Assembly (NCBI RefSeq): GCF_011189575.1
Contig: NZ_PUJW01000005.1
Location: forward strand, 1-64,000
DNA length: 64,000 bases
Direction of reading: 5' to 3'
Source of the DNA: Photorhabdus cinerea
GTDB lineage: Bacteria > Pseudomonadota > Gammaproteobacteria > Enterobacterales > Enterobacteriaceae
Shown here: piece by piece, positions 54,521-63,733 of the stretch
Layout of the letters: each line of letters begins with the position of its first letter
How positions within the stretch are numbered: the stretch's first letter is position 1
Position numbers and translations under genes: made by a program
Notes under the pieces: model-generated
The model's database searches: none
Told to the model about the DNA's origin: nothing
What the model saw: only the letters and a program-made list of their open reading frames with translations

Positions 54521-55594
54521 ATGCCACGTCCGATTTCGGCAACTATCCATCTTGATGCATTGGAAAATAACCTGGCTGTTATTCGTAATAAGGTCGGTAA
54601 TAGCAAAATTTGGGCTGTAGTTAAAGCCAATGCTTATGGTCATGGTTTACGTTGTATATGGCCGCATCTTGATCAGGCGGATGGATTTGCCTTACTTGAT
54701 TTTAATGAGGCAATTTTATTGCGAGAACAGGGTTGGCAGGGGCCAATATTACTGCTGGAAGGTTTTTTCCAACCGGAAGATTTACGAATAATTGATGAAT
54801 ATCAATTGACGACAGTAGTACATAGTCATTGGCAGCTTAAAGCAATAGAAGAGGCTAATTTAAATGGACCAATCAATATTTATCTCAAACTCAATAGTGG
54901 TATGAATCGGTTAGGATTTCCAGCTGATCAATATCGAGAGATTTTATCGTTAGCAAGGAATAATAGGAAAATTGGGCAAATAACGTTGATGTCGCATTTT
55001 GCTAATGCAGATAAAAAAATAGGTGTCACTGAACAACTTAACGTTATCAATTCAGTTAGTCAGGGGGTGGATATTTCCCAATGTTTGGCTAATTCAGGCG
55101 CTTCTCTGTGGTATCCGCAAACTCATAGAGATTGGGTACGTATTGGTATTGCCCTTTATGGTGCTTCACCTAGTGGAAAGTGGGAAGATATTGCAGATGT
55201 TGGGTTGAAAGCGGTAATGAGTTTACAAAGTGAGATTATTGCAATTCAGCATCTGAAACGAGGGGAAAAGATCGGTTATGGCAGCAAATATACAGCATCC
55301 GGCCCTATCTTGGTCGGTACAGTTGCTTGTGGTTATGCTGATGGTTATCCTCACAGCGCAATGACTGGAACGCCGGTTATTGTAAATGGCGTCAGAACTC
55401 AAATGTTAGGTGCAATATCAATGGATATGATGACAGTGGATTTAACGCCTTGTCCGCAGGCACAAATTGGTAGCCCTGTCGAATTATGGGGACAGAATTT
55501 GCCGGTGGATGATGTGGCTGGCATTTCTGGAACTATTGGGTATGAATTGTTATGTGCACTAGCAAATCGGGTTCCGGTATCCGTATGTCGTTAA
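54521..55594 (+). CDS. dadX: Catabolic alanine racemase
   Basis: A 357-residue PLP enzyme interconverting L- and D-alanine to feed DadA. PLP-lysine is in WAVVKANAYGHGL (near 34), the second catalytic Tyr in KRGEKIGYGSKY (near 255). MSHFANAD and ISMDMMTVDL are typical. One base separates the dadA stop from the dadX start, giving the classic dadAX operon. Confidence 0.96.
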   Translation: MPRPISATIHLDALENNLAVIRNKVGNSKIWAVVKANAYGHGLRCIWPHLDQADGFALLDFNEAILLREQGWQGPILLLEGFFQPEDLRIIDEYQLTTVVHSHWQLKAIEEANLNGPINIYLKLNSGMNRLGFPADQYREILSLARNNRKIGQITLMSHFANADKKIGVTEQLNVINSVSQGVDISQCLANSGASLWYPQTHRDWVRIGIALYGASPSGKWEDIADVGLKAVMSLQSEIIAIQHLKRGEKIGYGSKYTASGPILVGTVACGYADGYPHSAMTGTPVIVNGVRTQMLGAISMDMMTVDLTPCPQAQIGSPVELWGQNLPVDDVAGISGTIGYELLCALANRVPVSVCR

Positions 55595-55868
55595 ATATTG
55601 GACAGGGGCAGTTTTCCCTACAAGATGGAATGATAAATAACGGTTTATTGCTGATGTTATTTGAAGGAAATGAGTTATTGTTTTCACTAAATTAATATAT
55701 CGTTGTTTCATATGTATAATCTGTTATTTTTACTAGTAAGACTAATCAGAGCTTAAGCATATGATGCGCTTTGAGCAAAAGTAGAACTTTATTACTTGGA
55801 AATAGGGGAAATGACTTTTACACTTGAAACCGGATAATTGCATAATTGTTTATAGGAAATCGTAAGTA

Positions 55869-56621
55869 ATGACCAATAAAGCTAAAATTTTAACCTTAGT
55901 TGTAACTTTTTGTCTTTCTTCATCTGTAGCCTATGCAGGACAATGGTCAATTGGTGCATCTGTTCTGGCTGAGGCATCACCTTATAAGGGGGTAAAGAAT
56001 AAAGATAAAGTACTACCTGTTCCAATGGTTAATTATGAAAGTGAAAATTTCTACTTTCATACTTTGGCCGCTGGGTATTATTTGTGGAATCAGCCGAAAG
56101 ATCAGCTATCTTTAGATGTGTATTATTATCCTCAAAATTTCCGACCAAAAGATAACAAAGATGAACAGATGAAAAAATTGGATCGTCGTCGTGATACCAT
56201 TATGGGTGGTTTCAGTTATCGTCATATTGAAGACTGGGGGACGTTACGTAGCTCTTTTGCTGCTGATACTTTGGGTAAAAGCAAAGGTATGACGGTTGAC
56301 CTTGCTTATCTGTATAATTTTGAAAATGATGATTGGTCATTACAACCGGGGCTTGGTGTGGTCTGGAGTAGCAAAAAACAAAACCGCTACGAATATGGAG
56401 TAAAAGTTAGTGAGTCACGTCGTAGTGGACTGGAAAAATATACGCCAGGTGATAGCTGGACTCCTTATCTGGAATTATCTGCCAATTATAAATTTAATCA
56501 GGAATGGTCTGTGTTTATGATGGGACGTGTTGAACGTTTACCTGATGAAATTAAAGATAGCCCGATGGTTAATAAGTCATATGTAGGTATCGTCTGGACA
56601 GGCGTTACATATAGCTTCTAA
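55869..56621 (+). CDS. mipA: MipA/OmpV outer-membrane protein
   Basis: A 250-residue beta-barrel protein with a signal peptide (LTLVVTFCLSSSVAYA, cleavage before GQWSIG) and a C-terminal aromatic barrel end (WTGVTYSF). MipA links the lytic transglycosylase MltA to PBP1B in E. coli. It lies near yeaD and gapA, as in E. coli, but yeaE is absent. The exact scaffold role is inferred from the family. Confidence 0.9.
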   Translation: MTNKAKILTLVVTFCLSSSVAYAGQWSIGASVLAEASPYKGVKNKDKVLPVPMVNYESENFYFHTLAAGYYLWNQPKDQLSLDVYYYPQNFRPKDNKDEQMKKLDRRRDTIMGGFSYRHIEDWGTLRSSFAADTLGKSKGMTVDLAYLYNFENDDWSLQPGLGVVWSSKKQNRYEYGVKVSESRRSGLEKYTPGDSWTPYLELSANYKFNQEWSVFMMGRVERLPDEIKDSPMVNKSYVGIVWTGVTYSF

Positions 56622-56644
56622 TTAGCGATAATACCGGATAAAAC

Positions 56645-56675
56645 CTGAATCCATAGGATTGGATTCAGATTTTTT
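56645..56675 (+). terminator. mipA terminator
   Basis: A perfect 8-bp stem ctgaatcc / ggattcag with an 8-base loop and ATTTTTTGG after it. Confidence 0.8.
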
Positions 56676-56697
56676 GGTGGGGAATAACGCACGATAT

Positions 56698-57576
56698 TTA
56701 CGGGTTGTCTTTTCGGCTGCGAATTGTAACCGAAATGTGGGCTGGATTATCATCTTTGGTGATTAACGGTTTATTTATACGGGCTGTTTCTACACAAACC
56801 ATATTTTTATAGCCATCATTACATATATCTTTCATATTACCCGATAGTTTTGCACCTGGGTTCCAGCATACAATATCACTGTGATGGTAATGGTGAATTT
56901 CAATCGTTCGTCTCAGTGATTTATCCTTTATCAGGCTAAAATCTTCTGGCTCTGTGTAAATGCGGTCAATACGATCATTGAAAATAAGATATTCTTCTGC
57001 TGTGTATTGCTCTTTGCCAGTAATAGTATCAATGAAATGTTTACCCAGACCACTGACTGAAATCTGGTTAATATCGCTTACATTCAGATAAGTATGCAGG
57101 GCACAGGTTGCTTGATAATTACCATAGGTTTCCAGCTCTACCTCACAGGTTTCACACAGTTTGAAACGAGCAATTAAGGTAAAATCATAAGGCCACAATT
57201 TATGGGTATATTCATTGTCTCTCAGGGTGAAAGTTAATATTACGCCATTTTCATGTTCATTATGTGCGCTAAATTCCCAGGGAAGAATTCTGGCAAAACC
57301 ATGACTTGGTGTTCCAGCCGAGCCAAACCAAGGCCAACAAATAGGGACCCCACCACGAATAGCTGTGCCTGTTTTAAATGAAGTTTTCTTGCTTAGCCAT
57401 AATCCCGGCTCCTGATCTTTTGGTTGCCAGGAGATGAGGTGTGCTCCTTGCAGACTGATTGCACCGCGAGCTTTTGGATGAGATATGACGATCAATGGAA
57501 GTTCATCCATGTTCCGTTGACTGATAGAAGGGGATATCTGTTTTGCAACCGGTAATGCAAAAATTTTATCGTTCAT
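56698..57576 (-). CDS. yeaD: D-hexose-6-phosphate mutarotase YeaD
   Basis: A 292-residue aldose-1-epimerase-fold enzyme, probably interconverting anomers of glucose-6-phosphate. The core motifs are ISLQGAHLISWQPK, AIRGGVPICWPWFG, HGFARILPW and LHTYLNVSD. MNDKIFALPV at 57576 aligns with the E. coli start; the frame runs on to 57684 through the gapA terminator and is not coding there. Downstream of gapA as in E. coli. Confidence 0.92.
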   Translation of the reverse strand: MNDKIFALPVAKQISPSISQRNMDELPLIVISHPKARGAISLQGAHLISWQPKDQEPGLWLSKKTSFKTGTAIRGGVPICWPWFGSAGTPSHGFARILPWEFSAHNEHENGVILTFTLRDNEYTHKLWPYDFTLIARFKLCETCEVELETYGNYQATCALHTYLNVSDINQISVSGLGKHFIDTITGKEQYTAEEYLIFNDRIDRIYTEPEDFSLIKDKSLRRTIEIHHYHHSDIVCWNPGAKLSGNMKDICNDGYKNMVCVETARINKPLITKDDNPAHISVTIRSRKDNP

Positions 57577-57652
57577 CCGTATGACCTTGTAAAACCAGAG
57601 CAGGGTATTGCATTGTCCAAGAATAACGCATGTTGTACACAGATTAAAAAAC

Positions 57653-57681
57653 AAAAGAGCTGCCTCCCCGGCAGCTCTTTT
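57653..57681 (-). terminator. gapA terminator
   Basis: A perfect 12-bp stem aaaagagctgcc / ggcagctctttt with a 5-base loop, followed on the minus strand by GTTTTTTAA. It separates gapA from yeaD. Confidence 0.9.
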
Positions 57682-57701
57682 CAAATAAGGTGATTACTCA
57701 G

Positions 57702-58697
57702 TTACTTAGAGATATGAGTGATCAGATCCAGAACTTTATTGGAGTAACCTGTTTCATTGTCATACCAGGAAACCAGTTTCACAAAGTTGTCGTTCAGGGC
57801 GATGCCTGCTTTTGCATCAAACACAGAAGTCAGTTTTTCACCATTGAAATCGTTAGACACTACGTCATCTTCGGTGTAGCCCAGAACGCCTTTTAGTTCG
57901 CCTTCAGCCGCATCTTTGATGGCATCACAAATTTGTTGGTAAGTGGCTGGTTTTTCCAAACGTACAGTCAGATCAACAACAGATACGTTAGGGGTTGGAA
58001 CACGGAAAGCCATACCAGTCAGTTTACCGTTCAATTCAGGGATCACTTTACCGACAGCTTTAGCTGCACCAGTAGAAGATGGGATGATATTTTGAGCAGC
58101 ACCACGACCACCGCGCCAATCTTTTGCAGAAGGGCCGTCAACAGTTTTCTGAGTTGCGGTAGTTGCGTGAACGGTGGTCATCAGACCTTCCACAATACCG
58201 AATTTATCATTGATAACTTTAGCCAGTGGTGCCAGGCAGTTAGTGGTACAGGAAGCATTGGAAACGATGTCCTGACCTGAATAAGATTTATGGTTAACAC
58301 CCATAACGAACATAGGGGTGTCATCTTTGGACGGACCGGTCAGAACAACTTTTTTCGCACCAGCGGTAATGTGTTTACGTGCTGTTTCGTCGGTCAGGAA
58401 AATACCTGTTGCTTCGGCAACAACATCAGCGCCCACTTCATTCCATTTCAGGTTAGCTGGGTCCTTTTCTGCTGTAACACGGATAGTTTTACCGTTAACA
58501 ATCAAGTGGCCGTCTTTGACTTCAACAGTACCGTTGAAGCGACCATGAGTTGAATCGTATTTCAGCATGTAAGCCATATATTCGGCATCTAGCAAGTCGT
58601 TGATTGCGACGATTTCGATGTCTGAACGTTCTTGTGCAGCACGGAAAACAATACGGCCGATACGACCAAAACCGTTGATACCTACTTTGATAGTCAT
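57702..58697 (-). CDS. gapA: Glyceraldehyde-3-phosphate dehydrogenase A
   Basis: A 331-residue glycolytic NAD-dependent dehydrogenase. NAD-binding MTIKVGINGFGRIGRIVFRAAQ, catalytic Cys in SNASCTTNCLAPLAKV (near 150), PSAKDWRGGRGAAQNIIPSSTGAAKAVG and the C-terminal WYDNETGYSNKVLDL. Start MTIKVGING at 58697 is universal; an open frame to 58913 is non-coding leader. Confidence 0.98.
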   Translation of the reverse strand: MTIKVGINGFGRIGRIVFRAAQERSDIEIVAINDLLDAEYMAYMLKYDSTHGRFNGTVEVKDGHLIVNGKTIRVTAEKDPANLKWNEVGADVVAEATGIFLTDETARKHITAGAKKVVLTGPSKDDTPMFVMGVNHKSYSGQDIVSNASCTTNCLAPLAKVINDKFGIVEGLMTTVHATTATQKTVDGPSAKDWRGGRGAAQNIIPSSTGAAKAVGKVIPELNGKLTGMAFRVPTPNVSVVDLTVRLEKPATYQQICDAIKDAAEGELKGVLGYTEDDVVSNDFNGEKLTSVFDAKAGIALNDNFVKLVSWYDNETGYSNKVLDLITHISK

Positions 58698-59042
58698 AGT
58701 ATTCCACCAGCTATTTTTTAGTGAATTAAAAGTTGTTACTAAAGTTACCAAAACCTTGCCAGCCGTCAAGCGGAATCGTGTCAATAATCGAAAAACCTCG
58801 ACTTCGAGTCCACCATTTAGACGTTTGCTCTTAGGATACTGGCAATCGATCCGCCCATCATTATCGGGGCACAGACAGATATTTAAAGTTAATCGGTTAG
58901 ATATGCGAGTCACATCACAAATAGTAGGATAAACATATTCAGTTAACCACTTAAAATAAATTCCACTGATGTGATGTTAATTTTTTGTTATTATTAATTA
59001 ATTTTGTAAGAACATTAGTCTTATTTTATTAAGGTGGTCGTG

Positions 59043-59453
59043 ATGGCTAAGAATTCTGATGTTTCCCTTTATACAGAGCTTACTGATATTCAGCGTCATG
59101 TTACCCAGCATGCCGGGACGGAGTCTCCATTCTCAGGGAAATTACTACATAATAAAAAAAGTGGCGTATATCATTGTCTGTGTTGCGAACAGCCGTTGTT
59201 TATGTCTGATACTAAATTTGATTCTGGCTGTGGCTGGCCGAGTTTTTATCAGCCTGTCAGTAACGATGCAGTACTGTATATTGATGATAATAGTCATAAT
59301 ATGCATCGTATTGAGGTTCGTTGTAGTCATTGTGACGCTCATTTGGGACATGTGTTCTCTGATGGTCCGCAACCGACAGGTGAACGTTTTTGTATCAACT
59401 CGGCTGCGTTAAGTTTTACTGATGAAAATACAGGCGAAAAAACAGCAGGTTAG
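59043..59453 (+). CDS. msrB: Methionine-R-sulfoxide reductase B
   Basis: A 136-residue repair enzyme for the R-epimer of oxidised methionine. Zn2+ is held by two CXXC pairs (YHCLCCEQP, CSHCDAHLGHV), the catalytic Cys is in GERFCINSAALSF. AAGGTGG and MAKNSDVSL support 59043 over the TTG/GTG at 59034. Divergent from gapA, as in E. coli. Confidence 0.96.
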   Translation: MAKNSDVSLYTELTDIQRHVTQHAGTESPFSGKLLHNKKSGVYHCLCCEQPLFMSDTKFDSGCGWPSFYQPVSNDAVLYIDDNSHNMHRIEVRCSHCDAHLGHVFSDGPQPTGERFCINSAALSFTDENTGEKTAG

Positions 59454-59537
59454 TTATTTTTATCATTGTCGGTATAACCATTAATTTAAGAAATTAAATC
59501 GTTTCAGCTAATTCTGGAAAGTAATGAGGAAATATCA

Positions 59538-59807
59538 ATGGAACTGGATGATCTTTTATCTGTAATGACACCAGAAATATATCAAAACTTGGTTCAGGCA
59601 GTGGAACTGGGCAAATGGCAGGATGGTGTGCCTCTGACTGTAGAGCAGAAGGAATATAGCCTGCAAATGATTATGTTATGGCAAGCAAGGCATAACCATG
59701 ATCCGGAGCATATGACAATTGGCACCGATGGTCGGTTGGTAATGAAGAGTAAGCAGGAGCTGAAAGCCGCTTTTCAGTCTGAAATGGTGGCAACATTGAA
59801 ACCATAA
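59538..59807 (+). CDS. yeaC: DUF1315 protein YeaC
   Basis: An 89-residue soluble protein matching E. coli YeaC: MELDDLLSVMTPEIYQNLVQAVELGKWQDGVPLT, then ENALQ-like QMIMLWQARHNHDPEHMTIG. Function unknown; it is next to msrB in many enterobacteria. GAGGAAAT precedes the ATG. Confidence 0.93.
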   Translation: MELDDLLSVMTPEIYQNLVQAVELGKWQDGVPLTVEQKEYSLQMIMLWQARHNHDPEHMTIGTDGRLVMKSKQELKAAFQSEMVATLKP

Positions 59808-59832
59808 TCTGCGGAAGGTTAGGTTAGCGGAA

Positions 59833-59857
59833 AGGCTGAGTTTGTTGAACTCAGCCT
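59833..59857. terminator. yeaC / pncA convergent hairpin
   Basis: A perfect 10-bp stem aggctgagtt / aactcagcct with a 5-base loop between converging genes; flanks are GC-rich rather than T-rich. Confidence 0.6.
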
Positions 59858-59871
59858 GGCCCTTATGGGTA

Positions 59872-60510
59872 TCAGACAAGGGCATCTTCTAGCTGATCAA
59901 TTCTTATTAGCATAGCGCCTTGCTCTTTTATCTCTTTGAACGCCACTTTACTGTCATCTGGATTGAGGTTAACCCCTCGGCAGCCATCGGTAATGACCCA
60001 GGTTTCATAACCTAATGCCAATGCGTCCAGTGCGGTAAACTTCACACAATAGTCGGTGGCGATGCCAATAATGAACAGACGTTCAATTTGCTGTGTTTGC
60101 AACCAGTTATCAAGCTGGGTTTTACTCTGATGGCCATTGTCAAAAAAAGCGCTGTAGCTATCGATTTGTGGATTTTCGCCTTTATGGAAAATCTCGATAA
60201 TGGCCTGTTTGTTTAGCTGTGGATGAAAATCAGCGCCATGTTGTCCTTGAACGCAATGTTCCGGCCACCATATTTGTGGAATACCATTCAGTACACCAAT
60301 ATCACCGATCTTCTGACCGGAATTCACTGCGAAACTCATATGTTTAGCAGGGTGCCAATCTTGGCTAGCAATAATACTGATATTGTACTTCAGGCAAATA
60401 TCAATAGCCTGATTTGCAACATCAATGACTTGTTCACTTTCTTTTACGGCTAAGGCTCCGCCAGTACAGAAATCGTTCTGTATATCGATAAGTAATAGTG
60501 CTGTTTTCAT
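59872..60510 (-). CDS. pncA: Nicotinamidase PncA
   Basis: A 212-residue isochorismatase-fold amidase hydrolysing nicotinamide to nicotinate for NAD salvage. The catalytic Asp is in LLLIDIQNDFCTGG, metal ligands in SQDWHPAKHMSF and the nucleophilic Cys in GIATDYCVKFTALDA. Thirteen bases from ansA, forming the ansA-pncA operon known in E. coli. Confidence 0.95.
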   Translation of the reverse strand: MKTALLLIDIQNDFCTGGALAVKESEQVIDVANQAIDICLKYNISIIASQDWHPAKHMSFAVNSGQKIGDIGVLNGIPQIWWPEHCVQGQHGADFHPQLNKQAIIEIFHKGENPQIDSYSAFFDNGHQSKTQLDNWLQTQQIERLFIIGIATDYCVKFTALDALALGYETWVITDGCRGVNLNPDDSKVAFKEIKEQGAMLIRIDQLEDALV

Positions 60511-60522
60511 CTTTTTCCTGGA

Positions 60523-61542
60523 TTATTTGTCAGCATAACTCAATTCACCACGTAAATTTTGTTGCATTAGATATCTAATTTCTTCATGGCTGTACGATTG
60601 ACTGAGTAAATAGTGTAATTTGGTTAAAGTTGCTTCAAAAGTCATATCATAACCGCTTATCACGCCAGCCTCAGCCAGAGCATGGCCTGTTGCGTATCCT
60701 TCCATGTTTACCCTACCAGAAATGCATTGAGTCAGATTGACAACGACAATCCCTCTTTCTGTTGCCTGTTTTAGCTCTTTCAGTAATTCAGGGTGCTGTG
60801 GCGCGTTTCCAACGCCATATGAGCGTAGGATTAATGCCTTAACTGGCTGCATTAAAATATTATTCACAACCTGACTGGAAAGGCCGGGGTAAATGGTTAC
60901 TACGCCAATTGGCTGGGGAGTAATTCGATGGGTGATAAATTCACCCTGGCTGGCAGGTGCCGGGCATGTATTGAAGGCTTTGATATTAATACCAGCTTCC
61001 ATTAATGGAGAACAGTTTGGTGAAGCAAAGGCATCGAAACCATCTGCATGGGCTTTGACTGTCCGGTTTCCACGGAACAGCTTATTATTGAAAAACAGGC
61101 TGACTTCATTAACTGGATAGTTAGCGGCAAGATAAAGCGCATTCAGCAAGTTTGTTTGCCCGTCGGAACGCAGTGCTTCTAATGGAATTTGTGACCCTGT
61201 AACAATGATTGGCTTACCAAGATTCTCAAACATAAAAGAGAGAGCTGATGCGGTAAACGCCATCGTATCTGTGCCATGCAAAATCACGAAACCATCATAA
61301 TCATCGTAATTCTGCTGGATATCGTCAGCGATACATTGCCAGTCTTCTGGTGTCATATCAGAAGAATCAATCAGTGGCTGATGTTCACGGATAGTAAATA
61401 TCGGCATTTCAGCGCGGTGGAATTCAGGCATCTTGGTTAATTGGTGCTGCAAGTGCCCGGAAACGGGAATGTATCCCTGAGATGAATGTTGCATTCCAAT
61501 TGTTCCGCCGGTATAGACGACATAAATAGATTTCTTCTGCAT
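60523..61542 (-). CDS. ansA: L-asparaginase I (cytoplasmic)
   Basis: A 339-residue type I asparaginase without signal peptide. The first catalytic Thr is in VVYTGGTIGMQ, the second in FVILHGTDTMAFTASAL. The HKGEDPQ-like regions and C-terminal LLSQSYSHEEIRYLMQQNLRGE are conserved. The ATG at 61542 is the family start; an earlier one (61566) extends over the leader. Confidence 0.95.
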   Translation of the reverse strand: MQKKSIYVVYTGGTIGMQHSSQGYIPVSGHLQHQLTKMPEFHRAEMPIFTIREHQPLIDSSDMTPEDWQCIADDIQQNYDDYDGFVILHGTDTMAFTASALSFMFENLGKPIIVTGSQIPLEALRSDGQTNLLNALYLAANYPVNEVSLFFNNKLFRGNRTVKAHADGFDAFASPNCSPLMEAGINIKAFNTCPAPASQGEFITHRITPQPIGVVTIYPGLSSQVVNNILMQPVKALILRSYGVGNAPQHPELLKELKQATERGIVVVNLTQCISGRVNMEGYATGHALAEAGVISGYDMTFEATLTKLHYLLSQSYSHEEIRYLMQQNLRGELSYADK

Positions 61543-61591
61543 GACTGTGCCTCGTAAAAAGATCAACTGGATTATAGGGATATTACCAAAT

Positions 61592-61622
61592 AAAAAAAGC
61601 CTGACAGGGTATCTATCAGGCT
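61592..61622 (-). terminator. sppA terminator
   Basis: A 7-bp stem agcctga / tcaggct with an 11-base loop, followed on the minus strand by seven T's. It ends sppA transcription before the ansA promoter. Confidence 0.85.
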
Positions 61623-61706
61623 AATGATTTAATTAATTCAAATACTGCCAGAGCTATGTCATGAATTATCATGACATATTCTTGCTAATGGCATGGTTAC
61701 GGCCTT

Positions 61707-63563
61707 TTAGCGAATATCCTCGCAATTTAAACAAAATGCATAGCGATTTTGTGGATCATTCAAATGGCGATAGAACTCTACCTGTTGTTTCGCTTGCTGG
61801 GCCACTTGAACCAGCGGAGCAGGCAGCCATGCCTGAATAGCTTCCGGCATTATGGCTTGAGCGGTTGTCGTTAATTGGCTTATCAGCAATTCGCTAAATG
61901 ACATTTCGGGTTGCATCCAGTCAAGTTCTGGCTTATCCAATTTTGCCAATTCTGCTGCTTTTGCAACGGCATCATCGAAATCACCTAATTGGTCGACCAA
62001 TCCATTGGCTTTCGCATCATTACCAATCCACACATGCCCCTGAGCAATCTTATCAACTTCTTCCGGTGTCTTATTGCGAGCATCAGCAACCAAGCCAATA
62101 AAGTTCTTGTAGCCATTCTCAATATTAAGCTGCATCAGTTCTGAGAACTCTTTACTCAGCCCTTTAGTGAAGGATATATCAGCTAATGGCGTTGTGGCGA
62201 TACCATCAGTGTGGATACCAATATGATCCAAACTGTTTTCATAGGTTGTGATAACACCGAAGATACCGATAGAACCGGTCAGCGTACTTTGGTTTGCGAT
62301 AATGTAGTTGGCCGGTGTGGAGATCCAGTAACCGCCGGATGCAGCCAGCCCACCCATAGAAACGACAACGGGTTTATTTGCCGCACGTAGGGCAGCCAGT
62401 TCGGTACGGATAACATCAGAAGCGCTTACGCTGCCACCAGGGCTGTTTACTCGCAGAACAACTGCTTTGATATTATCGTCCAGACGAGCCTGGCGGATCT
62501 GAGCAGCGGTTGTATCACCGCCAACCATTCCCGGGGCTTGCTGTCCATCAATGATTGCACCTTGTGCTACGATAACGGCGATATTGCCCTTGGATGATGA
62601 CTTATTCTGTGGTGCATAATCATAAATACTGATGGCATTGAAATGCTGGTTTTTCTCATCCCAACCAAAGGCTTTGGTCATTTCGCTTTCAATAATATTA
62701 CGTGGAACGACATAATCGACCAGCTTGTGTTTAAGTGCATATTGGGCGTTATCACCCCCAGCCGCACGCAGATTAGCAATCATCTCATCAGCACCTGGAA
62801 ATACTTGATGAACAGAAAGTTTGCGATTAGTGGCGATAGTATTGAGGTAGTTGTGCCAAAGACCGTTGACCCAACGGCTGTCAGCTTCGCGGGCGGCTGG
62901 AGACATATCATCACGCATAACGGGTTCAACGGCTGATTTATACGTTCCGACACGGAAGATATGGGTGGTAACTTTCAGTGAATCCAGCAAGGATTTGTAA
63001 TAGAGATTATTGGTTGAATAGCCGTAAAGACCAACAGTTCCTTGTGGTGACAGATAAATTTTATCGGCATAGGTGGCTAGATAGTATTGTGACTGATTGT
63101 AACTGTCACTGATAGAGTAAACGGGTTTGCCGGAAGTTTTAAACTCATTAATTGCCTTACCGATATACTGCATAGATGATTGGTCAGCGCCAGTGAAATC
63201 ATCAAGTTTCAGTACCAGACCGGTGATTTTGTCATCAGTTTTTGCCCGGCGAATATTATCAACAATATCAAACAGAGAGTTTTCCTGTAATTTATTACTG
63301 GATACACCAAACAGTTCTCGTCCCAACTGATTCAACGGGTTACGGTTAGAAACTTGATCTACAACAACGCCAGTGAGATTGACATACAATGCTCCCTGAT
63401 AACTATCTACTGTTTTGTTTGGCTGTTGATAAATCAGAAATCCTCCAACAACAGCCAGAATGAGTATGATAAAAATCAGGTTCGAAACGACTTCCCTAAC
63501 AAAATTCAGTAGTTGCCAACTCCATTTAAATAATCTTGCGATCAACTTCCATAAAATACGCAT
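61707..63563 (-). CDS. sppA: Signal peptide peptidase / protease IV SppA
   Basis: A 618-residue inner-membrane serine protease degrading cleaved signal peptides. One N-terminal TM (LIFIILILAVVGGFLIY), then a tandem S49 repeat. The catalytic Lys is in FRVGTYKSAVEPVM (N-terminal half) and the catalytic Ser in GGLAASGGYWISTPA (C-terminal half). MRILWKLIARLFKWSW at 63563 is the conserved start. Same order with ansA-pncA as E. coli, divergent from ydjA. Confidence 0.96.
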   Translation of the reverse strand: MRILWKLIARLFKWSWQLLNFVREVVSNLIFIILILAVVGGFLIYQQPNKTVDSYQGALYVNLTGVVVDQVSNRNPLNQLGRELFGVSSNKLQENSLFDIVDNIRRAKTDDKITGLVLKLDDFTGADQSSMQYIGKAINEFKTSGKPVYSISDSYNQSQYYLATYADKIYLSPQGTVGLYGYSTNNLYYKSLLDSLKVTTHIFRVGTYKSAVEPVMRDDMSPAAREADSRWVNGLWHNYLNTIATNRKLSVHQVFPGADEMIANLRAAGGDNAQYALKHKLVDYVVPRNIIESEMTKAFGWDEKNQHFNAISIYDYAPQNKSSSKGNIAVIVAQGAIIDGQQAPGMVGGDTTAAQIRQARLDDNIKAVVLRVNSPGGSVSASDVIRTELAALRAANKPVVVSMGGLAASGGYWISTPANYIIANQSTLTGSIGIFGVITTYENSLDHIGIHTDGIATTPLADISFTKGLSKEFSELMQLNIENGYKNFIGLVADARNKTPEEVDKIAQGHVWIGNDAKANGLVDQLGDFDDAVAKAAELAKLDKPELDWMQPEMSFSELLISQLTTTAQAIMPEAIQAWLPAPLVQVAQQAKQQVEFYRHLNDPQNRYAFCLNCEDIR

Positions 63564-63733
63564 ATCATCTCCAAAGATAGGATCAAGTGAGGCTATCCTA
63601 ATGACCAGACATGTCAATGTCAGCTTCAAATAGTGGCATATTGCCCGAAAAAACCGCTTTTGGGCTTTTATTCATTAACAAACAAATAGAAAATATTAGC
63701 TTATAATAAAACATCTTAATCTAGGAGAAAAAT